64,000 nucleotides of DNA from Rotaria sordida (lineage: Eukaryota > Rotifera > Eurotatoria > Philodinida > Philodinidae). The position numbers and the translations under genes were made by a program. This document shows, in pieces, positions 1 to 11,838 of this stretch. Position 1 is the stretch's first letter. The number at the start of each line of letters is the position of its first letter. Below the pieces are notes generated by a model. That model did no database searches. It was not told where the DNA came from and saw only the letters and a list, made by a program, of their open reading frames with translations. The stretch covers positions 1-64,000 of the forward strand of contig CAJNOL010000541.1 of NCBI GenBank assembly GCA_905250125.1. The letters run 5' to 3'.

Positions 1-85
1 TTTGTTTATTTAGAAATTTTTATTTCATAATTCGAAATTTAAAAATAAAACAAAATTTAATTGTTTTTTTTTCTATTTTACTATA

Positions 86-1717
86 GAAAACACTCAAGAT
101 ACAAGACGTGCCGATTGTGGCATCGGGAGGAGGCAGTGGTCTACCACCACCAGCCGCACCCGTACGTCTAATACTTTCTATGAGTGAATTGCATTTTTAT
201 TGTACGAATTATGAGATCTATAATGATACAAACATATTTAAATTTATGACGAATTTTTCCGTTCTGGAGAAATCTTTTCATTTGAGTTTATAGTTATGAT
301 AACAGATTTTATAATCTTTGAATTTATTTTTTAAAGAACATCTGTTTTTCACAAAAAAAAACGCTTTACTTTGCTTGATAATTATCGTTTCTTCTTGAAA
401 TTATTCAAAACACATAAGATATAGAATATAGAAAAAAAAACTGACATTAAATAAGTTTTAATGCTTTAAATTCGACATATTCACTTTTCAACTTTAATCC
501 TACTGATTTATGGATAATTATACAGGATGTTTGTATCTGTTGTGCAATAGAAGTTTATTAATATTCTACAGTACTGGTCAAAAATATAAAATCAACGTAT
601 TTTTTTTCTTGAATATCAAACATTTAACTCAAATCGAAATATTAATTTGAATAGTCAATGAAGTTTTCTGTCAAATGTATTCTACATGAATATTTCATAG
701 ATAGACCATGAGAGGTGAGTTTCGGAAAAATCAAACACAATATCTTTCAGCTTCCCAAAGACTGTGTGAAAATTAGTTTTTAAGAGTATCATCTTAAAGA
801 GCATAAAATCCTAAATAAAATGAAGGATTGTCGCATTTCCTACGGCCTTCCTTTAAAAAGTTATAAGCATCACAAAGCGAAATTTATTACAACATACTAA
901 AAAACGAATTTTTTTTTTGTTTTTTGTAATGTTTATTAATTTTGTGCTCTTTAAGATTATACTCTTTAAAACTAATTGCTACAATCTTCTGGAATCTGAG
1001 TACTATCATTTGGATAGAGAACTTCATTGGCTAGTCATACACTATTTGGATTTGAGAGTTAGATGCTTGATATCCAAGAAAAAAATACGACATGTTCATT
1101 TTGATCTACGCTTAAAACATATAGACTTACTAAGTCTACAGTATTCTTATATTCGTTTTTTTGTCAATCAAATAACATGTTATTAGTCTATTTTCGAATA
1201 GGTCTATAATGTTAACTAAGTGATTGAAAGATAAAATTTGGTGTTAGTCTACAAAAAAGAAATAAGAATAACACACACACACAAATTGGTAGGCAAAATA
1301 GTCTTCGAATCTTAATCGTACAAAAAGAGATTGCAATTCACTCATATATTAATTATCCTTTTATCTTTTGGTTTTTTTTCGTTTATTGCAGAAAAAAGAA
1401 GAAGAAGAAGAAGAAGAAGGTGTTCGACCAACATCTCAATCTGTATTTAAAGTACGTTTAATCAAATATGATGAAACAAAGAAAGTACCTGTTATTAAAC
1501 AAGTAAAAGATGTTGTTGAAAATATCAATCTTGTTCAAGTTAGTATAATTTTTCATATATATATATTCTCTTTACATTCATTTGTTTGATTAATTTTTAG
1601 GCGAAAAAATTAGTTGAATCAATTCCTCAAGTCCTACGCGATAATTTAAGTAAAGCAGATGCCGAAACAATGAAAGCTAAAATTGAAGCAGCTGGTGGTA
1701 TATGTGTTATTGAATGA
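86..1717 (+). CDS. MRPL12: Mitochondrial ribosomal protein bL12m, 3' part (5' end outside window)
   Basis: Large-subunit stalk protein of the mitochondrial ribosome, homologous to bacterial L7/L12, which recruits translation GTPases. Three exons are visible: 86-161, 1392-1538 and 1601-1717 (stop TGA), all joined in phase 0. The first starts inside the protein after a TATAG acceptor and encodes the end of the N-terminal domain (KTLKIQDVP) and a Gly/Ala/Pro hinge. Exon 2 opens with an acidic KKEEEEEEEG run, followed by the C-terminal domain start (FKVRLIKYDETKKVPVIKQV). Exon 3 encodes AKKLVESIPQVLRDNLSKAD and ends GGICVIE, the usual L12 C-terminus (family: NLVQAKKLVE...GGxVxLE). Intron 1 is 1,230 bp, far longer than the 62-bp intron 2, and holds an inverted repeat. 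The N-terminal dimerisation domain and any targeting peptide must lie upstream of base 1. Identity is confident. Confidence 0.93.
590..1100. repeat. Foldback (imperfect inverted repeat) in MRPL12 intron 1
   Basis: Arms at about 590-825 and 930-1100 are imperfect reverse complements. Matching blocks include CGTATTTTTTTTCTTGAATA at 596 against its complement near 1070-1090, and AAGAGTATCATCTTAAAGAG near 782 against its complement near 945-965. No open reading frame or transposase remnant is seen. It looks like a hairpin-forming non-autonomous element that lengthened this intron; the ends are approximate. Confidence 0.6.
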
Positions 1718-2026
1718 GAGTATTAAACAAATCTTTTACTCTCAACTAGTCCGAATCGTTATATACTCTTGTTAGTTTTTTTTTGTTATCCTGTTTTGTT
1801 TTGTTTTTTTTTTTTTTGTATAACAACAGAAAAAACCTCCGTGATCGTTTTGTTAACTTTTTCTTCCTTATCTTCTATGAAGAGTTATTTCATGAAAGAG
1901 ACACAAAACGACATTCGAACAGTTCTGTTTGCCAACGTTTTGTTTTTTTGTCCGATATTATTATTCTTGCTGTTAGCAAAAAAAAACAGAGAATTTTTTT
2001 TTTCATTCATTTCGTAGAAGTTTTAG

Positions 2027-5000
2027 ATGGAAGCCCAGGTAACAGAAGCAGTACGACAAGCGGGAAATTTGCAAAATCTTGTTGATCAAAATGGAAAGTT
2101 ATTAGAAAGACGACCACAAAATGCAGATGGTAAGGAGAATTCTATTCGAATATAAGGAAAACAGGAACAACCTCTGAGATGAAGATTGAAAATACCATAT
2201 TAATAAAGTAGAATTACTCTTTGCTTCTTGTTTTTTTTTGTGTAAAAAACTCGACAGTAAAACATTATTGATATTTTGCGTGTTCAGAAAATGAAACAAT
2301 GAAGAGAAATTTTTTTTGGACGAGTTGAAACAAATTAAATCTCGTCAATATCATATAAATGTGTCAAGTTTTATTTCAAATATTTGTTCAGCATATCAAC
2401 ATTTACTTATAATAAGTCATGACAATCGCAAATGATTTACTGCATTGAAATGTTTTTTTCTCGGAAGTTGAAACTACGTAATTAAAATCACTAAGAAATT
2501 CTTATAGGAAATACATTCATAATTTTGTATTCGAATAGGAAATTTCTCTCTTCTTCAATTTTGACTAACTTGTATTATTCAATCGAAAAAATTAACAATT
2601 TGAATCATATAATTGAGAGAGTTTCTTTCAAAGGACTCAAATCAAAAAAAAATCAGACGTAAGATCAAACTAAATTGTAAACTCCTTGTCATCATAGAAG
2701 CTTCTCGATGCTTCTAAACTGTTCAAAAATTTAGGCGGAGTTGGGTGTTATCGAAGAAAAAACCCACATATCTATACCATAACTTGACATTATGAGCAGA
2801 AGAAATATGAATTTAATAATCTGCAATGGATTTTCAAATATCTATTTCTAGACAATGTAGCAGTTACAGAATACGTAGTGATCATGATCTCAAACGTCGA
2901 TGAAAATTGAAAATGATTTCTACAGATTATCCTTAATCATGAGTATTTTACGTTTGGAGAAACATTTTTTTTTATACGTAGACGGCGCCTGGTCAAAACT
3001 GATTTAATAGCATCTGCGAAGTTTTGCTCGAAATCTAGGACTTGTAATATGGAGAGTCTTCTATTTCTGGAAGTGTTTTACAAAAAAATCTTACAAGAGA
3101 ACACATACAACTGTTGGTGGCCGTTCGACTCCATATTTTGGCTCTAAATATAACTCAGTGAAACTAAGAAAATCGCAAAAGGGTTTGGGTCCATACTTAC
3201 CCGGCTAAAGTTATGACCATTCTAGTGAGTTTTCAACCTTTGAGCCAGCTACTTATAAAAAACTCAAAGACGAGATTTTCATCTGAAATTTTGCTTACAG
3301 GCAGGTCTCACGACTGCTAGAATATCCTAAGAGTTGCAGCTCAGACAAATATATTCTTCGTGACATGTTGAGTATTCAAAAAATGCTGATATATTACCAG
3401 GCAAGCCGTAGAAAGTTGTCTTAGACACTTGATATCTCTGGAAAAAAAATTTTTTTTTTTTTGAGCTGAAATTTCGAGGATATTCTAGTAACCATGAGCC
3501 CTATCAATGGATGAAACTCCAGAGGAAAATCTCATCATTGAATTTTTTATGAATAGCTGACTCAAAGGTCGAAAACTACTGAGACAGTCATAAATCTGAT
3601 TGAATAACACATGGGGGCCGAACCCATTTAGGATTTTCTTAGTTTCAATCAGTTCTACTCAAAGTCAAACTATAGGGTTGAATAGGTCCAACAGTTGGAT
3701 ATGTTCTCTCGTCAGTTTCAGGAGTTTTACATTAAATCGTACTATGAGAGTCTTCTAAGATCCTACTGCCATATAAAAATTCCTATACTCTTATAGTAGT
3801 ATCTTACAAAGCAGCAAGATTTTTCAAGAATCTTATAATATGACTTATCATAATATTTCTGTGGCTAAGATTTTTTGTATAATTTTCGTCAGATTATTTA
3901 ACCTGGAAAGAGAATAGTCAATCCTGTTGATTCTAATACTCTTATGTCTGACAAAGTCTCATAAAATCTTAAAGCGCACTGTTTCCATCCTGATTCGCAT
4001 GATGATGATGCAGGTTGTTATGTTTAGCAAGAATTGTCCAATGTACTTTGAATTAGTAGTCGACAAGCTCGGATCTGATGAGAACGTTCTCTGATCTGTT
4101 CGGACAGCTCACTTCTAAGAACTAGACTGGAAGCTGATTAACCTCTAATTTGAATTGAAACTATTTTCTCACAGAAAAATAGACAAATAAATTTTATTAC
4201 AAAGAGATCATTCCTTTTCATGTTAATTTTCAATTTTTCAGAAATATACCGTAGCACAGCGGATGCTTTATCTCATGAATTCGATCAAGATTATTCAAAA
4301 ATAAGTCATTATATTCAAAGAAAACTTGATTGGCCACTTTCATTTAAACGTTTACTTCTTCATCACGTCCAAAAAGATGTATATGATAATAAAGGTAAAC
4401 TTGATAATATTGCAAATTTTGTATTTGATCCAACAGCAAATATCAAACCAAGACGTAGTTTTCATATATTAATTCCAACAATTGCTTCAGTTGAACGACA
4501 ATATGGTTCTGGTGTTAGTGCATTATTTCATCTTCAAAATGGATTTTTTTTTATTAATTTATTAACATTAATTGTTTGGCTTGCATTAATTATAATTCCA
4601 TATAATGTTTTAAAATCATCAACAACATCTTCAAATTTAACATTTACATTTGCATCAATATTTACAACAAAAGATTATTTATCTGAATCAAATCTATTTC
4701 AAGGTTCTTATCCTAGAGGAGTAATAAATGATAAATATAATTTATCACTTATATATTTAATAACAACATATATTTATTTTATTATTTGGTTTATTTTTAT
4801 TACAATACGTTTTTCAATAACATATAAACGAAAAGTATTTAATTCAATATTAAGTGCAAAACTTGGTATTGGATTTATGTGTACATTTGCACGATGTGAT
4901 TATACAATTAAATCAGATAAAGAAAAACGAAAACATATAAAAGCTTTTCAAAGACAATTTTTAGATTTAATTGGAAATGATGAAACTATTGAATCGAATC

Positions 5001-7070
5001 ATCAAAATCGATTTAAAACTTGTGGATATAAATTTAAACTAGTTATAACAAGTTTACTTCATATTGTATTAGCTATTGGATTAGGTAAGATGAATAAAAT
5101 CAAATAATTTGATATATTTTTGTTTATTCGATTTAAAGGTGGTATCAATTGGTTAATTTTATCTTCTTGTAATAATCCAACTATTGATTGTTCTGGATCA
5201 ATTATTTATATAGCTCTTATCAATCGATTAATGCCATATTGTATTGTTCTTCTTACACAAATTGAACATTTTAAATCTTTAGCAGATAAATTGAATGCAG
5301 TAGGATTTAGGTTAGTATTAAAAGATATTCTAAAAACTATAAATATGTTGACTTTGATCATTTATTAAAAATGATAAAGATAAAAAGTTTCGTTTTGAAA
5401 ATAATTTTGTGTAAATAAATTAATAACTTTTTTCGTACTATGTACCTTGACTGAGAAAAATTTTCTAACACTTACTTTACACATCTCTAGACATATGTGA
5501 CTAGTCAATTATGTAGTTTTTACATCCTACTGAGATGTCTGAATGTCCATTAGACTTGGAGAATGAATCTTTAAGTTTTGTTTAATTTAATTGTTTTATA
5601 TGACTGGATCTCGAGAATTTTTACAAGAATTGGAATGAATATTCATCAGTGTTGATATGTGAGTAAATTTTCGGATTTGTCAAATAGCATATATTGATTT
5701 TGGTTTTGTGAATTGTGTAAGTTTTTTAGTCAACTTGCTAGAAAGTTATGAATTTAATCAATAGTCTATTGAAAAGATAGAGCCAGAATGATTTCTAAAA
5801 TTTGATTTAATGAAAAGTTTCTTGATCAATAGATGGACACTAATGAATCGATATCATATCAAATTTAACTTGAATAGTTTTTATCGATTATTTGTATTCA
5901 GCTACTAGCACACTCTACATATTTTTTCGACAATCTTGACAGTGATCTTATAGTAATCCATACAGGCTACATATTTACTAAACGATAATTCGATAATATA
6001 TTTTTCTTTTTGTAAATCAGAAAATGATTAACATTTCGTTAATTGATCAAGAGTATTTTATTGATATTCATTCTTGAAATATTTCTTTTTATTTAGATGT
6101 ATATTCTTGAACGTATCGATAATGTTATCATTTAGTATATATTTTTTTATTCATGCACCTCCATGTTATGAAACAGCTTATGGTCAATATATCTATATAC
6201 TTCTGTTATCAGGTACATTTCAAAAATACTTTAATGATTTTAAATATAAAATATTTCTTGTAGATTTATTTGCATCATTAGTCTTTCCAATTTTATTTGG
6301 TCTTTTATTTGATATAATATGTGGTAAAAAAAAACGTAATTTTGATGGTATTAATCTTCATGTTCAATTAAGTCCACCTGTATTACTCTATAGTCAATTT
6401 CTAGTATGGCTTGGAATTTATTTTTCTCCTCTTATATCAATAATGATATTAATAAATATTTTATTTTCATTTATTTCTCATCGTTTATATATATATATTC
6501 GTTCACTTCGTTCAGACTCATATAAACGTGTTTTTATTTGGAATGCTCATCGTCTTGAATATTTAATATATTTATTAGCTTATATTATTTTAATTGTAAG
6601 TGTAACATTTATTGTTGTATTTACAACACAAATAAAACCAAGTGAAAATTGTGGACCATTTCGTCAATTAAATGTTTCATATGAAATTATTGAAATTTTT
6701 TTAAATGAATATCAATCATCTGTTTTATGGATATCAATTATTAATTTTTTAACATCACCAGGTTTTATTTATTTTCTTGGTGCTACTTTTATTGTTATTG
6801 TTTATAAATTAAGACATGAATCATTAGCTGAAAAAGAAGTAATATTTATATCAAATCATTTTTGTTGTTAATTTATATCAATTTTGTTTATTTATTATAT
6901 TTTAGCTTGTATTCATACGTGATAGTAATCTTGCAAATAAAAAAAAATTACGAGAAAAAACAGTGAAAAAATTACATCAACAACAAAAGAATAAAAAACA
7001 AAAACGAAAACCTGTTAAAATAACACGAGTTGAGAATGATGATTATGTTCAACGAGATGAACAACTTTAA
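2027..7070 (+). CDS. TMC: TMC-family (transmembrane channel-like) protein
   Basis: Polytopic membrane protein of the TMC/anoctamin superfamily; relatives form the mechanotransduction channel of hair cells and ion-leak channels in invertebrates. Five exons: 2027-2129, 4242-5084, 5139-5310, 6097-6838, 6906-7070. The spliced length of 2,025 nt gives 674 aa. The start ATG follows an in-frame TAG directly. Signature: CYETAYGQY at about residues 396-404, matching the TMC motif (CWETxVGQE-like). About nine hydrophobic segments are visible, e.g. FINLLTLIVWLALIII, YLITTYIYFIIWFIFITI, LVDLFASLVFPILFGLLF and YLIYLLAYIILIVSVTFIVV. The C-terminal ~40 residues are Lys/Gln-rich (KKLREKTVKKLHQQQKNKK) and probably cytosolic. 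It lies 309 bp downstream of MRPL12 on the same strand. A poly(A) signal AATAAA is at 7228. Which TMC subgroup it belongs to cannot be settled here. Confidence 0.93.
2130..4241 (+). other. TMC intron 1 (2.1 kb)
   Basis: GTAAGG donor after a phase-1 exon and TTTTTCAG acceptor. It is much longer than the other introns of this gene except intron 3 (786 bp, 5311-6096, in which nothing was recognised). The only structure recognised is the foldback at about 3090-3715; the rest is AT-rich sequence with no coding signal. Confidence 0.8.
3090..3715. repeat. Foldback element A in TMC intron 1
   Basis: Arms at about 3090-3350 and 3475-3715 are reverse complements at roughly 70% identity by eye. Examples: AAACTAAGAAAATC near 3161 against GATTTTCTTAGTTT near 3634, and TTTTCAACCTTTGAGCCAGC near 3230 against GCTGACTCAAAGGTCGAAAA near 3555. 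The loop is about 3350-3475. A related single arm lies at about 43065-43390, so this is a dispersed family. No coding capacity is seen. Confidence 0.7.
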
Positions 7071-8270
7071 AAAATTATCTGATTATATATCTTTCTTTTG
7101 TTCCGTCCATATTTATATTTTTCTTTTTTGTTTTTGACATATTCTTTACAATATTTTAATTCATCTATCTTCCGTTTTTTTTTCTTATAATTTAATTGTA
7201 TATTGATAAAGAAAGTTGCAATCTAGAAATAAATCTAAATCTCTATGTTTTGTTTTCTTACGAGAATATACGACGAACTACGAAACATCACTTGTTTACG
7301 CATACATTTTCGTGAAACTTATGAAATCATAGGGAGATTTTTCTATTACAAACTCTTAATATTATCACTGAAAATATTCTGTATGACAGAATATAGTATA
7401 CAGTAATGGAAAGGACAAAAGTTTTACTTCTTTTCTATCATGTATAACATCATTGTAGAGATTCGATTTCGTTTTCGAAAGATAGTTCATGATTTTCTCT
7501 ATAAGCATTTGTTTTTTTGAAAATGTTTTACCTGAATATATTGGATTTACATTATTTTGACTGAGTTGTCAGACTTAGAAAGAATTTTGTTAATTTTAAC
7601 TTATAGTATAAATGATTTTCGAACTTTTTTCGACGCGTATTAGAAAATTTTGACAGTGATCAATAAAACCATGTTAAAAGATTCTTGTTGAGACTTTCGA
7701 TTGCCAAATAATAATAATTTTTCGAGATGACTAACATTGTGACTTTAAAATTGACGATATTGAGTTTCAAAAATACTTTCTTATCCTGAAATAAATGAAG
7801 TTAATCTGTTTTAAAAGATACGATTGATAGAATTTTGAATGCACTATCTGTCAATGTATTCGAACGTTTACTTCTCTCTTGTTACAGAAAAAATAATAGC
7901 ATAATACATTCTCTAGAAAATTACGAAATGCTCTTTCCATCATTCAAAATATTTTAAGCGTTAAAATACATTCCTATGTACGATATATATGTTTTTGTAA
8001 ACTAGTTTGTAGGAAAAACTCATGAATTATCTTTCAAAACAACAATTGATCCTATATAATGCATCTATACTGAGCTAAAGAAGAAATAAAAATAATGCAA
8101 AAACTTTGATCCTTTTCGTTATACACTATATGTCTATTCTCTCCATTGTACACTGGAAAAAAAGTGAAAAGATATCTGTTATTGATATAGAAAGTACTTC
8201 TGATTCTGCTTGAAAGGAAATGAATCATTTTAAAGATTTTCAAGTTTTCACGAGGAAAGTTCTCCAACTC
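7071..8270. other. Spacer downstream of TMC
   Basis: AT-rich 3' UTR and spacer. Apart from the AATAAA at 7228-7233, probably the TMC polyadenylation signal, I see no gene or clear repeat. Confidence 0.6.
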
Positions 8271-8280
8271 TTCCATCACC

Positions 8281-8475
8281 TGTGAGTCGAAATTCGAAAA
8301 TCATTTTTTCTGTTACTCCGATATTGATTTAAAAAATAACATAAGCTGGAGTATCTCTGTAGCAATCAACTAAAGACACGAACTCTCTTCAGGATATTCA
8401 TAACACGTTTAGATTTACATAATGCATATAGTCTCGACTCAAAAACGATTAAACAGTTAGAGGACTTCGATAGGC
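8281..8475 (+). repeat. Solo arm of foldback family B
   Basis: This stretch matches the right arm of the foldback at 21540-21750 in the same orientation. Shared blocks are GTCGAAATTC...ATTGATTTAA...GTATCTC, then ATAGTCTCGA(C/T)TCAAAA, then AACAGTT(A/G)GA(G/A)GA. Only one arm is present. It is one of three loci of the family in this window. Confidence 0.65.
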
Positions 8476-8479
8476 AAAA

Positions 8480-9060
8480 TAAGAAGTCAAATGGCATCTT
8501 ACAGTTGGAAATAATCTCTGATTTGATCTTGTTGTAGTTTATGTCATTTCGATTTAGTTTCTATTTCATTAACGATTAATTTCAAATAACTTTTGTTTTA
8601 GATAGAAAATTTTCCATTTATTTCAATTGAAACACACTGACAAAGTCTTGTAGTTCGAGGTAAATAGTTTTTATTAAACGTCTTTCATATGATTTTCTTA
8701 AGATAATGTTTTATGAAATAGTTCATAATATCAAGAAATTTTCATGCTTTTTTTTCCTCAGTTGTACAATTGAACATTTAACTTTTATCTACTCAGATAT
8801 CTTCAGCAATAAGTCCATTGCAACCGCAAGCATCATTAACATCCCCTCTAACTCAATCCCAAAAAGTTACTCATTCCTAAGAGTAGGTCGAAAAGATTTA
8901 TTTCTATCTATTGATATCGAAAGAACCCCGTCGATAAATATCTTAGTTTCACTAATCTCTAGGATTAACGCGATAAGCACCTGAAAGGAGCTATGGCTCG
9001 AATACCTTTTTTCTTTTTTACTAATTTGTATTCATTTTTAATGTTAATGATGAATAGGAT
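8480..9060. other. Spacer, nothing recognised
   Basis: AT-rich sequence. A longer open stretch at 8706-8984 shows no convincing protein similarity or splice context. Confidence 0.5.
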
Positions 9061-9990
9061 GATTCATGTAAAATGAAAAAATTTCTATCAAAAATTTCCG
9101 CATCTATTATTGACAGAATAAAAAAATATTATGAGCAATGTGGTCAAAGTGATGATCGTTTTCTATCTGGTTTAACATATAGACTTTTATCAACCCACCA
9201 CCTGATGGATAACTAAAACCTTGTACACGTACTACTTAGATTTATATTGTAGGAGAATTTTATAATTGAAAAATTCAACATTCAAATAGCTATTCAGGAA
9301 GTAAGAGAAACAAATATTCGCGAAATAAATTTAAATAAATTTGTAGATTTTATCAGGCATATAAAACTGATTATATTGGTAAAAATACTTGTGATAATGG
9401 AACTGACTTTGATATATTATTTATACATCGTAGTACTAATGCATATATCGGTAGTGAAGAAACGGCAAATATTTGTGTTTGATTCATCGACTTTAAAAAA
9501 TTGAAATGCATTTAGAAAGACATTGATTGAATCAATTGAAGTCAAACAAGAAAAGTTACGTTTGAAATCTCCATTTCCTGCTGATATTGGTCTCTTCAAT
9601 TGCCTAACAACTGTAACTAATGTTGTTGACACAGTTGGCTTTCTACCACAAATATGTTATGATTGGTTTGCTTCATTTGGATGTGAATGAAATTGTGGAA
9701 CTTAAGTTTGTTGCTTATATTATTTTTATTAATCATAAAAAGATTTTTTCTATTTAATTATTTTCAATTGGCAGACATGTGAAGAACTTAGTGACAGTTG
9801 AAGAAAAAATTCAAAACAATAAAAGAATTTATTAATGAAAGATATGCTAGTGGTATTCAAGATGGATAGACCAATCTATTAGTGATTATTCCAGGTGAAT
9901 CATTCGTTTTGTTCAATTTACAAAAAGTACTAAAAGATACGAAAGAACAATTTGATTTAAATAAATGGATATTCCAGAATTTTAAGACTT
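9061..9990 (+). pseudogene. Decayed protein-coding remnant, unidentified
   Basis: Protein-like segments appear in changing frames with stops between them. An ATG at 9073 opens MKKFLSKISASIIDRIKKYY up to a TAA near 9214. Further on come TCDNGTDFDILFIHRSTNAY (about 9390-9450), [20 protein letters not shown] then [14 protein letters not shown] (about 9570-9680) and NLVTVEEKIQNNKRIY (about 9786-9833). The composition is coding-like, with the T- and A-ending codons of neighbouring genes, but stops and shifts recur. I do not recognise the family. It could be a degenerate gene duplicate or a transposon passenger. Confidence 0.4.
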
Positions 9991-10319
9991 AAGATGCTTC
10001 AGTTCTTGTTCAATCAGGTTCATTTTATGGAAACTGTTATTATTATGAAGAAGTCGACAAATATTATTAAAGCTAGTTTTTGATCTCTTTGATTTTTACA
10101 AAGATGAATCTTGTAAATAAATAAATAAATATTTATATATAAACTATTTTCATATTTTAATGTATTTCGTATCATGAAGGTACTGTTTAGTTTGCTACAG
10201 TAATGAATCAATTTAGTAAATGAACTGTTTTATTTTAAAATTCCAGTTTTTCCTTTTCGTTTCGTCACAAATAGAAAGAACATACTATTTGTACTTTAAG
10301 TGATTTTGCTCACTGATCA

Positions 10320-10895
10320 ATTCAAGTAAATCCCTTTAAAAATCTAATTAAGATCTCACGTCCTCCAAAATCGATTTTTCGATGCAGTGCATAGAATTCT
10401 CATGAAACTCTCTGATGATGTTTGACTAATGAAAATACACCACCAAAAACGTTTTCACGGCTCCGAACCTTACTCTTCAGGTGATTCCCAAGACCCATTG
10501 TGAAAAATAGCGTTTTCATGCGTACATATATTTTTTTTCAATAGACTTCAACCTACAACGCTCGGACTACTCTCATTTCAAAGAGAACTCCTTATTCCTT
10601 CAAATGAGGAAAAGGATTTTTTAGTTTCTATTTTATTTTATTTTTCGGGCCCTCAAAATCTTAAAACTTCAATGTTGTCTAGAAACTTTATGATTAGTTT
10701 TATATTGAGAGTCAAATAAAAAAATCCTTTTCTTCTTATCTTATTCAAAAGAGAATGTGTCTATCTATGGAATAAAAACGAAACTGAAGTTCAATAGAAT
10801 GATCACTATCGAAAAGAACAAAAAGTATCTTTTTCCTTTTAAAAAAACCGATTTTTTGGAGGTGGAAGGAAACTTTAAGAGATATTAAATTATAT
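10320..10895. repeat. Possible weak foldback
   Basis: Short complementary blocks are CCTCCAAAATCGATTTTTC near 10361 against AAAAACCGATTTTTTGGAGG near 10843, and GAGGAAAAGGATTTTTT near 10607 against AAAAAAATCCTTTTCTTC near 10719. Sequence between the blocks does not align well, so this may be a decayed hairpin element or chance in AT-rich DNA. The rest of 9991-11127 shows nothing else recognisable. Confidence 0.3.
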
Positions 10896-11127
10896 TTAAT
10901 AAGATCTTATTCGACATTTTCAACATAAAACGAAACATCGTTGAGTTGAATATATAACCAAACATCGAGATACAAATCAAATCAATATGGTTACTCTCTA
11001 ATCATTTTATTTTCTTCTGTATTGTACAGTTCTTTTTTTTTTTTATTCAATAAATTTCCTATCAAAGCTGTTAAATTTATCAGTATATGGAATATCTATT
11101 ATTTTCTTTTTATAGATTTCATTGTAC

Positions 11128-11727
11128 ATGTACAAACATTTTATTGATCCTGATTCTACAGATAGTGGAGGTTATGAACGTCGTCCACGAGGACCAAAAA
11201 AATCTGATGAAAATAATGAATATTCAAAAAAATCTTCAACTCTTACTAATCCTCACGTAATCGATAATAATCATCTTGAAAAACCTTGTAAAGCTTGTAT
11301 TGACTTTAAAGATTGGTTAAAACATAGTAGTAGTACTAATATCGAAAGAAAACCAACTACTGTTGATCAACAAATTTCAATTAATGCTCCATGTCCATTA
11401 ATGCGTGATGATTTAGGTCGTGCATCATGGTCATTACTTCATACAATGGCAGCTTATTATCCAAATGAACCAAAAAAAGAAGAACAACAATCAATGAAAC
11501 AATTTATTAATTCATTTTCAAAATTATTTCCATGTCCTGAATGTCGAACCGATTTTCAAGAAGAAATTATTAAATCACCACCTGATGTTTCGAGTTGTAT
11601 TGGACTATCAACATGGATGTGTGAACAACATAATATAGTTAATAAAAAATTAGGAAAACCTGAATTTGATTGTAAACGAGTTTTAGAACGATGGAAAGAT
11701 GGACCAACAGATGGTAGTTGTGATTAA
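11128..11727 (+). CDS. GFER: FAD-linked sulfhydryl oxidase ALR/Erv1
   Basis: Flavoenzyme of the mitochondrial intermembrane space. With Mia40/CHCHD4 it introduces disulfides into imported proteins and passes electrons to cytochrome c or O2. The coding region is a single exon of 199 aa (human protein 205). An N-terminal shuttle cysteine pair CKAC is at residues 54-57 (PCKACIDFKDW), and the catalytic FAD-proximal CxxC is CPEC at 136-139 (KLFPCPECRTDF). The FAD-binding helix motif is LGRASWSLLHTMAAYYP, and the C-terminal region has MCEQHNIVNKKLGKPEFDC, then ERWKDGPTDGSCD, both close to the family consensus. An acceptor-like TTTTATAG precedes the start, and a TAG in that frame at 11113 rules out coding extension, so an untranslated upstream exon is likely. 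Poly(A) signal AATAAA at 11768. It is convergent with ninjurin. Confidence 0.95.
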   Translation: MYKHFIDPDSTDSGGYERRPRGPKKSDENNEYSKKSSTLTNPHVIDNNHLEKPCKACIDFKDWLKHSSSTNIERKPTTVDQQISINAPCPLMRDDLGRASWSLLHTMAAYYPNEPKKEEQQSMKQFINSFSKLFPCPECRTDFQEEIIKSPPDVSSCIGLSTWMCEQHNIVNKKLGKPEFDCKRVLERWKDGPTDGSCD

Positions 11728-11838
11728 TAATATGAGTTTTTTTTTTCTATTATGTTTTTTTTGTTTGAATAAAATACAACAAAAAAAGTAAATTGAATAT
11801 AACAGAATTTTTTTTTTTGTCATGTACAATAGAAATTT

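Noticed and set aside
3110-3140. tRNA B-box-like sequence CCGTTCGACTCC
   Set aside because: No A-box at the right distance, no cloverleaf pairing, and it lies within a foldback arm.
8706-8984. 92-codon open stretch as a possible upstream exon of the 9-kb remnant
   Set aside because: No conserved-looking blocks and no clear splice link to the downstream remnant.
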